This document shows positions 1-3,945 of a stretch of DNA of 5,456 bases, piece by piece (positions within the stretch are counted from its first letter, which is position 1; every line of letters begins with the position of its first letter). The notes beneath the pieces were generated by a model, which searched no databases, was not told the origin of the DNA, and saw only the letters and a list, made by a program, of their open reading frames with translations. The DNA comes from Lachnoclostridium sp. Lineage in GTDB: Bacteria > Bacillota > Clostridia > Lachnospirales > Lachnospiraceae. The position numbers were made by a program, and so were the translations under genes. Where the stretch lies: the NCBI GenBank assembly GCA_003445895.1, contig DMCD01000248.1:2291-7746 (forward strand). Direction: 5' to 3'.

Positions 1-1298
1 TTGCCCAGATGGTCGATATCATCCGCGCTGCCGATGCCGTACTCCAGGTGCATATTGTAATTAATAGAAGCAATGATGTCTTCTCTGGTAATGTGCTTCG
101 GAATCAGGTCATGGATCCGGTTCTTCAGCTCCTGTGCCAGTTCATCTCCGGACAGTCCCTGTCCGAGGATCTCCATCAGCACCGGATAATAAACCAGCTC
201 GTTGATTCCCAGGTCCTTCAGCGCATCCTCGTCCATATCGAGGTAGCAGCCTGCATCCACCATCATGTTGGACAGAACCTTGCAGTTCTTCCGCTCGGTC
301 TGAATCATGACATAGGGCACGCCTGCATTCTGGATGTCGGCAGCGCTCTCTCTGGTGAGAACCGTGCCTGCCTCGGCGATAATCTCGCCGGTTTCGGTAT
401 TGACCACATCCTCTGCCAGGGTATGGCCGGCCAGGCGGCTGCGGAAGTGAAGCTTCTTATTAAACTTATAACGGCCGACCTTTGCCAGGTCATAGCGCTT
501 CGGGTCGAAGAACATGCCGTTTAAGAGGCTCTCCGCGCTGTCCACGGACAGCGGCTCGCCGGGACGGATCTTCTTGTAAAGCTCCAGAAGGCCATCCTCA
601 TAATTGCTGGTGGGATCCTTCTCAAAGCTCTTCTCCAGCTTCAGCTCGTCGCCGAAGAGTTCCTCGATCTCCGCGTTGGTTCCGTAGCCGAGGGCACGGA
701 TAAGCACGGTAACCGGAACCTTTCTGGTACGGTCTACACGGACATAGAAGACATCGTTGGAATCGGTCTCATACTCCAGCCATGCGCCGCGATTCGGGAT
801 CACGGTGCAGCTGAACAGCTCGGTTCCAACCTTGTCATGGGTGATATCATAATAAATACCGGGGGAACGGACTAACTGGCTGACGATAACTCGCTCTGCA
901 CCATTGATAACGAAGGATCCTGTATCTGTCATAAGCGGAAGCTCGCCCATGAAGATCTCATGCTCATTGATCTCATCGGTATCTTTATTGTGGAGTTTCA
1001 CAGTTACCTTCAGCGGAGCAGCATAGGTCGCGTCGCGTTCCTTACACTCCTCGATGGTATACTTGGTCTCATCCTTGCAAATCTTGAACTTGCCGAATTC
1101 AAGGCTGAGATGTCCCGCGAAATCCGTGATCGGAGAAATATCATCGAAGGCCTCGCGCAGCCCCTCGTCGAGGAACCACTGGTACGAGTTCTTCTGGATA
1201 TCGATCAGGTTCGGGATCTCAAGTACTTCCTGATGTCTGGCAAAGGTCATTCTCTGACCGTTACCGGATTTGACCGGATGCATTCTGCATTTTTCCAT
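1..1298 (-). CDS. rpoB: DNA-directed RNA polymerase subunit beta, N-terminal part (cut by left edge)
   Basis: This is the N-terminal 432 residues of the beta subunit of core RNA polymerase, which with beta' forms the catalytic cleft and binds rifampicin. The translation starts MEKCRMHPVK and carries diagnostic beta stretches: IPNLIDIQKNSYQWFLDEGL (about 28-47), DDISPITD (52-59), GSFVINGAERVIVSQLVRSPG (127-147), VGRYKFNKKL (274-283), and DDIDHLG at the edge. The order is protrusion (about 25-140) then lobe (about 145-420). The N-terminal rifampicin site (RSPG-I, 144-148) is inside the window, but the main rifampicin region and all catalytic parts lie beyond it. The start at 1298 is preferred over the internal Met6 and Met17 because an AGGGGTG ribosome site (1308-1314) sits 9 nt upstream and clostridial RpoB proteins typically begin MEK-. 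No frameshift or stop is seen. It heads its own transcript here; rpoC would be expected next, off the left edge. Confidence 0.97.
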   Translation of the reverse strand, partial: MEKCRMHPVKSGNGQRMTFARHQEVLEIPNLIDIQKNSYQWFLDEGLREAFDDISPITDFAGHLSLEFGKFKICKDETKYTIEECKERDATYAAPLKVTVKLHNKDTDEINEHEIFMGELPLMTDTGSFVINGAERVIVSQLVRSPGIYYDITHDKVGTELFSCTVIPNRGAWLEYETDSNDVFYVRVDRTRKVPVTVLIRALGYGTNAEIEELFGDELKLEKSFEKDPTSNYEDGLLELYKKIRPGEPLSVDSAESLLNGMFFDPKRYDLAKVGRYKFNKKLHFRSRLAGHTLAEDVVNTETGEIIAEAGTVLTRESAADIQNAGVPYVMIQTERKNCKVLSNMMVDAGCYLDMDEDALKDLGINELVYYPVLMEILGQGLSGDELAQELKNRIHDLIPKHITREDIIASINYNMHLEYGIGSADDIDHLG

Positions 1299-1307
1299 TC
1301 GACGTTT

Positions 1308-1314
1308 CACCCCT
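1308..1314 (-). promoter_or_regulatory. rpoB ribosome binding site
   Basis: Read on the minus strand this is AGGGGTG, 9 nt before the ATG at 1298. It is a near match to the AGGAGGTG consensus and decides the start in favour of Met1 rather than the two in-frame downstream Met codons. Confidence 0.75.
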
Positions 1315-1342
1315 GTTATCTTTCATCTGCGTTTCTCTTCGT

Positions 1343-1377
1343 GCCTGTTCTGCTTCACTGCGGCTGCCCGCACAGGC
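1343..1377 (-). promoter_or_regulatory. Nested hairpin in the rpoB 5' leader
   Basis: The predicted rpoB leader is about 110 nt long. On the minus strand it contains GCCTGT (1377-1372) pairing with ACAGGC (1348-1343), and inside that TGCGG (1372-1368) pairing with CCGCA (1363-1359) around a GCAG tetraloop. The two stems share one base, so one closing pair would be lost. The 3' side carries a 10-nt bulge. There is no U-run after it, so it is not an intrinsic terminator. The pairing is seen directly; any role in controlling or stabilising the mRNA is inference. Confidence 0.4.
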
Positions 1378-1415
1378 GGCATAAGAGCCTACGTTTCCAT
1401 AATAGTGCAAATTTC

Positions 1416-1444
1416 ATAATATCATGCGTTTGTCAATAAGTCAA
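1416..1444 (-). promoter_or_regulatory. Predicted sigma-A-type promoter of rpoB
   Basis: On the minus strand a -35 box TTGACT (1444-1439) and a -10 box TATTAT (1421-1416) are separated by exactly 17 bp. Each box differs from consensus by one base. Transcription should begin near 1409, giving a leader of about 110 nt. A second TATTAT lies at 1404-1399, 17 bp downstream of the first, but has no matching -35. This promoter means that rpoB is transcribed independently of any upstream ribosomal protein gene in this locus. Confidence 0.75.
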
Positions 1445-1449
1445 CGCAT
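1424..1449. repeat. Inverted repeat overlapping the rpoB -35 region
   Basis: ATGCGTT (1424-1430) and AACGCAT (1443-1449) are perfect 7-bp inverted arms separated by 12 bp. Together they cover the rpoB promoter spacer and -35 box. A second perfect dyad, TTTCATCATGAAA (1449-1461), abuts it on the upstream side. Paired half-sites over a -35 box are typical of operator sites, but no regulator is identified and function is inferred. Confidence 0.5.
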
Positions 1450-1497
1450 TTCATCATGAAAAACTGCCAAAAATCCCCCCTGTTTTGCCGTTACTAC

Positions 1498-1526
1498 TTG
1501 CCAATTTTATCAGCGGATGCTATAAT
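1498..1526 (+). promoter_or_regulatory. Predicted sigma-A-type promoter of the 1604-2086 membrane protein gene
   Basis: A -35 box TTGCCA (1498-1503) and a perfect -10 box TATAAT (1521-1526) are separated by 17 bp. Transcription should start near 1533, giving a leader of about 70 nt. It fires away from the rpoB promoter; the two -35 boxes are about 53 bp apart, so a protein bound between them could affect both. Confidence 0.8.
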
Positions 1527-1551
1527 ATTTTTCCGTATGGTTACCCTTCAA

Positions 1552-1579
1552 GGCTGTGCCTGTGAAGTGCAGCCAGGCA
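1552..1579 (+). promoter_or_regulatory. Competing hairpins in the leader of the membrane protein gene
   Basis: Within the predicted leader, GGCTG (1552-1556) can pair with CAGCC (1570-1574), while TGCCTG (1557-1562) can pair with CAGGCA (1574-1579). The arms interlock in the order A-B-A'-B' with almost no connecting bases, so only one hairpin can form at a time. The structure ends 12 nt before the GGAGG ribosome site. The pairings are visible; a regulatory role is inference. Confidence 0.3.
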
Positions 1580-1603
1580 ATAAGCAGCGCTGGAGGTATA
1601 TTT

Positions 1604-2086
1604 ATGAACAATCTGACTACCGTATTGCTGGTCATTCTGGCAGTGCTGGTCGTTCTTCTGGTAGTCCTCTATTTTCTCGGAAACCGGATGCAGAAGCGCC
1701 AGGCAGAACAGCAGGAACTGCTGGATGCCGCGAAGCAGACCGTGTCAATCCTGGTCATTGACAAGAAACGGCTTCCGCTGAAGGAGTCCGGACTTCCGAA
1801 ACAGGTAATCGAGCAGACCCCCTGGTATGCAAAGCGGTCCAAGCTTCCCATCGTCAAGGCGAAGGTCGGTCCCAGAGTCATGACTCTCATCGCACAGGAC
1901 ACCGCCTTTGAGCAGCTTCCCGTCAAGACGGAAGCCCGCGTGGTGGTCAGCGGCCTATACATCACCGAGGTCAAGAGCGTGCGCGGCGGCATCCCGCCCG
2001 TACCGAAGAAAAAGAAGGGCTTCTTTGCCCGGATGTATGATTCCGCGCAGAGCCGTCTGCGGGCCAATAATACCGCAAAGAAGTAA
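1604..2086 (+). CDS. Single-pass membrane protein of unknown function, divergent from rpoB
   Basis: This encodes 160 residues that I do not recognise as a named family. The start is the ATG with GGAGG (1592-1596) 7 nt upstream; an earlier in-frame ATG at 1556 lacks such a site and adds 16 unlikely residues. Residues 5-25 form one strongly hydrophobic segment with no signal peptidase site, followed by NRMQKR, so by the positive-inside rule the rest is probably cytoplasmic. Residues about 30-45 are a charged helical stretch. Residues 46-126 look like an alpha/beta or small beta domain (TVSILVIDKKRLPL, LPIVKAKVGPRVMTLIA, EARVVVSGLYITEVKSV). The tail is very basic, with PVPKKKKG at 132-139. The layout, a short membrane segment then QKRQ and a beta-rich part, superficially resembles YajC of the Sec translocon, but the conserved YajC motifs are not evident. 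It is monocistronic, with its own promoter and terminator. Confidence 0.85.
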   Translation: MNNLTTVLLVILAVLVVLLVVLYFLGNRMQKRQAEQQELLDAAKQTVSILVIDKKRLPLKESGLPKQVIEQTPWYAKRSKLPIVKAKVGPRVMTLIAQDTAFEQLPVKTEARVVVSGLYITEVKSVRGGIPPVPKKKKGFFARMYDSAQSRLRANNTAKK

Positions 2087-2102
2087 AACAACCAATGATG
2101 AC

Positions 2103-2139
2103 AAAAGAGCTCGGAGGCATTCGCCTCTGAGCTCTTTTT
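2103..2139. terminator. Strong intrinsic terminator between convergent genes, probably bidirectional
   Basis: The arms AAAAGAGCTCGGAGGC (2103-2118) and GCCTCTGAGCTCTTTT (2123-2138) form a 16-bp stem with one G-U pair and an ATTC tetraloop, followed by T to 2139. Read plus, it terminates the 1604-2086 gene 17 bases after its stop. Read minus, the same stem ends in TTTT and lies 39 bases beyond the DUF1934 stop at 2178. It therefore insulates the two convergent units. Confidence 0.92.
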
Positions 2140-2177
2140 CTGTCCATCGTTCTGTCCTGCGCCGCAGCATACGGGGG

Positions 2178-2627
2178 TTACTCCCCGTCCCGGTCTTCCT
2201 CCCGGACCTGCTTGGAGCGGGCCTCTATCACCACCCGGGAATCCGACGTCTTCACTGAATTCATCTCCAGGCTGTACAGAATCTCCGCCCGGACGCTGTC
2301 CTCTTCTTCCCGGACCTCCATATCGAAGGTGGAGATCGTCAGGATAATCTCGCCGAAGGGAGTGCTGTAGCAGTTTACCGTGGTCTTTCCCACTTCAAAT
2401 TCCATGTGAGCCCGCACATCGCCGCCCCGGATAATCTCCGCCTTCCGGTCATAGAGCTTGATGGTGCAGCGGATTGGCCTCTCCAGTCCTTCCTGGAATT
2501 CATCATATATAATGTAATGTTTTCCGTTCTTCTTATAGTAAATCCCGGAGGTCACCACGGCGACATCGCCGGATTCTCCGTCTACCGTATGAATCCCGCT
2601 GACACTAACCATCACGTCTCTTGTCAT
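2178..2627 (-). CDS. DUF1934 family beta-barrel protein (YwiB-like)
   Basis: This encodes 149 residues, starting MTRDVMVSVSGIHTVDGESG, and matches the DUF1934 family, whose known member is Bacillus subtilis YwiB. Family structures are small calycin-like beta barrels; the biochemical role is unknown. The sequence fits: alternating strands throughout, the GDVAVVTSGIYYKKNGKHYIIYDE block (20-43) where the family has a T-x-G-x-x-x-x-x-x-x-x-I-x-Y-x-E pattern, the STPFGEI stretch (88-94), and YSLEMNSVKTSDSRVVIEA (118-136) near the C-terminus. There is no signal peptide or membrane segment, so it should be cytoplasmic. An AGGAGG ribosome site (2635-2640) sits 7 nt before the ATG. It begins 21 nt after the ddl stop with no promoter or terminator between, so it is almost certainly cotranscribed with ddl. 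The highly charged last dozen residues are probably disordered. Confidence 0.88.
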   Translation of the reverse strand: MTRDVMVSVSGIHTVDGESGDVAVVTSGIYYKKNGKHYIIYDEFQEGLERPIRCTIKLYDRKAEIIRGGDVRAHMEFEVGKTTVNCYSTPFGEIILTISTFDMEVREEEDSVRAEILYSLEMNSVKTSDSRVVIEARSKQVREEDRDGE

Positions 2628-2648
2628 CAGCCTGCCTCCTGCCGCATA

Positions 2649-3710
2649 TCAGCGCATATAGCGCTTCATGCCGTGTTCAATCAGGTTTGTCACCAGCTCT
2701 TTTCTGCTTACGCCGGCCGAATCCATGATCATCGGATACATGCTGATGCCGGTGAATCCCGGCATGGTGTTGATCTCGTTAAAGATCACGGAACCGTCCT
2801 CGGTCACGAAGAAGTCGACGCGGGAGAGGCCGTAGCCGTCCACGGCGCGGAACACTTCCTCCGCATCCTTCATCAGTCTCTCGCGGACGCCCTCCGGCAG
2901 CGCCGGCTCCACCACAGTGCGGGAATCCGGGTTGTTGTACTTGGCGTCATAATCGTAGAACTCAGCTGCCGCCAGAATCTCACCTACGCCGAAGGCCCTG
3001 ACCGGTGTCTCTCCGCCGCCGAACACGGCACACTCAATCTCTCTGCCGCGGATCATCTCTTCCACCAGGATTTTCCGGTCATGCTCCGCCGCCACCTTAA
3101 GGCCTTCTTCCAGCATCTTCCGGTCATCCGCCCGGGAAACGCCGCAGGAAGATCCCGCATTGCAGGGCTTGATGAATACCGGATAGGCAAAGCGTTCCTC
3201 AATGCGCCGGCACACCCGGTCCATATCCTTCAGCTCTTCCTTCATGACGCCCACAAAGTCCGCCTGACGGATGCCTCTGGCCGCCACCACCACCTTGGTG
3301 TACAGCTTGTCCATGGATACGGCAGATGCCAGAACGCCGCAGCCCACATAGGGGATCTTTGCCAGCTCGAAGATACCCTGCACGGTACCGTCCTCGCCCC
3401 AAAGGCCGTGGAGCACCGGGAATACGCAGTCGATCCGGATTTTCTGTGCCCTGTCGCCGTCCAGCACAATCAGCGCCTTTTCCTCCGCATCGGGCGAAAG
3501 TATGGCCCGGCGGCTTCCCGCGGTCCAGAATCCGTTCACAATATCCTCGACGCTCTCCGTAAGGAGCCAGCGGCCATCCTTGGTGATGCCCACCAGCACC
3601 GGCTGATAGCGGTCTGTATCAATGCTGCGGATCACATTCACCGCGGATTTGCAGGACACCTCATGCTCCGAGGACTGTCCGCCGAAAAGTACCAGAACAT
3701 TTATTTTCAT
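2649..3710 (-). CDS. ddl: D-alanine--D-alanine ligase
   Basis: This cytoplasmic ATP-grasp enzyme joins two D-alanines to make the dipeptide that ends the peptidoglycan stem peptide. At 353 residues it has the usual length. Visible motifs in order: FGGQSSEHEVS (9-19) with the catalytic Glu15; HGLWGEDGTVQG (101-112); the SMDK motif (132-135); KPCNAGSSCGVS (181-192) with the Gly-rich loop and serine of the catalytic triad; the omega-loop EFYDYDAKY (250-258), whose Tyr completes the triad and points to D-Ala as second substrate rather than D-lactate; and the Mg-binding RVDFF (297-301) and NEINTMPGFT (311-320). All expected catalytic residues appear present, so it should be active. The ATG at 3710 has an AGAAGG site (3718-3723) 7 nt upstream. 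It is the first gene of a unit with the DUF1934 gene. A VanG-type D-Ala--D-Ser ligase is a less likely alternative, since no van regulators, VanT or VanXY are nearby. Confidence 0.97.
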   Translation of the reverse strand: MKINVLVLFGGQSSEHEVSCKSAVNVIRSIDTDRYQPVLVGITKDGRWLLTESVEDIVNGFWTAGSRRAILSPDAEEKALIVLDGDRAQKIRIDCVFPVLHGLWGEDGTVQGIFELAKIPYVGCGVLASAVSMDKLYTKVVVAARGIRQADFVGVMKEELKDMDRVCRRIEERFAYPVFIKPCNAGSSCGVSRADDRKMLEEGLKVAAEHDRKILVEEMIRGREIECAVFGGGETPVRAFGVGEILAAAEFYDYDAKYNNPDSRTVVEPALPEGVRERLMKDAEEVFRAVDGYGLSRVDFFVTEDGSVIFNEINTMPGFTGISMYPMIMDSAGVSRKELVTNLIEHGMKRYMR

Positions 3711-3752
3711 AGCTTACCCTTCTCTCATTTCCCAATCTGTCTGAATACAGGA

Positions 3753-3764
3753 TATGCCCGCATA
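3753..3764. repeat. 12-bp palindrome in the ddl leader
   Basis: TATGC (3753-3757) and GCATA (3760-3764) are perfect inverted arms with a 2-bp centre, located between the predicted ddl -10 box and ribosome site. The 2-base loop is too small for a good RNA hairpin, so if functional it would more likely be a protein site on DNA. Short palindromes of this size can occur by chance. Confidence 0.25.
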
Positions 3765-3784
3765 ATCTGCGCACATTCCAACTA

Positions 3785-3813
3785 ACTATAGCACAGATCG
3801 AAAGCCGCTTCAA
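3785..3813 (-). promoter_or_regulatory. Predicted promoter of the ddl-DUF1934 unit
   Basis: On the minus strand a -35 box TTGAAG (3813-3808) and a -10 box TATAGT (3790-3785) are 17 bp apart. Transcription would start near 3778, giving a leader of about 68 nt. It is the best spaced pair upstream of ddl and directs transcription away from the 3946 gene. Confidence 0.6.
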
Positions 3814-3850
3814 CGGTCTGGCGAAACCATTTCCCGGAGCAGATATTCTA

Positions 3851-3859
3851 TGTTATAGT
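3851..3859 (+). promoter_or_regulatory. Predicted extended -10 promoter of the HTH gene at 3946
   Basis: TGTTATAGT is an extended -10 element (TG, one base, TATAGT at 3854-3859). The position 17 bp upstream holds TTCCCG (3831-3836), a poor -35 box, which is typical of extended -10 promoters. A start near 3866 would give a leader of about 80 nt. The -10 lies inside a perfect palindrome at 3852-3864. Confidence 0.5.
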
Positions 3860-3864
3860 ATAAC
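3852..3864. repeat. Perfect 13-bp palindrome over the -10 box (candidate operator)
   Basis: GTTATA (3852-3857) and TATAAC (3859-3864) are perfect inverted arms around a single central G. The dyad coincides with the predicted -10 box of the downstream HTH gene, so a dimeric repressor bound here would block it. Because the centre is A/T-rich and symmetric it could equally be a -10-like element readable on both strands. Which applies cannot be told from sequence. Confidence 0.45.
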
Positions 3865-3870
3865 TACAGT

Positions 3871-3896
3871 GGGGTTCTCCCCTCTGCGTTGTACGC
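3871..3896 (+). promoter_or_regulatory. Two small hairpins in the leader of the HTH gene
   Basis: GGGG-TTCT-CCCC (3871-3882) and GCGT-TGT-ACGC (3886-3896) are two compact inverted repeats lying in tandem a few bases after the predicted transcription start. The first is all G-C and would sit almost at the 5' end of the mRNA. No U-run follows either. They may protect the transcript, but no role is shown. Confidence 0.3.
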
Positions 3897-3945
3897 TCCG
3901 CGAGGATGCCCATTAAGTTTACAAAAGGAAGGGAGAAATCTTGTC

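Noticed and set aside
9..524. Plus-strand open frame of 171 codons, and a similar one at 960-1439
   Set aside because: Both are antisense to rpoB, whose minus-strand translation is unmistakable; neither has a plausible ribosome site or family features.
1341..1563. Direct repeat GTGCCTGT at 1341-1348 and 1556-1563 in the two leaders
   Set aside because: An 8-bp match over a few hundred bases can readily occur by chance, and the two copies sit in different strand contexts relative to their genes.
1456..1761. Plus-strand frame of 101 codons starting MKNCQKSPLF
   Set aside because: Its ATG lies upstream of the strong promoter at 1498-1526, has no ribosome site, and the frame overlaps the 160-residue gene out of phase.
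1669..2091. Minus-strand frame of 140 codons
   Set aside because: It is antisense to the 1604-2086 gene, and its sequence is Phe/Ser/Arg-rich without domain features.
2649..3710. Possibility that the ligase is a vancomycin-resistance D-Ala--D-Ser or D-Ala--D-Lac ligase
   Set aside because: The omega-loop reads EFYDYDAKY with the Tyr expected in D-Ala--D-Ala ligases, and there are no VanH, VanX, VanT or VanR/VanS genes next to it.
2406..3785. Long plus-strand open frame of 459 codons
   Set aside because: It lies antisense to ddl and part of the DUF1934 gene, both firmly identified on the minus strand. Its translation is His/Arg-rich without family features, as expected of a shadow frame in GC-rich DNA.
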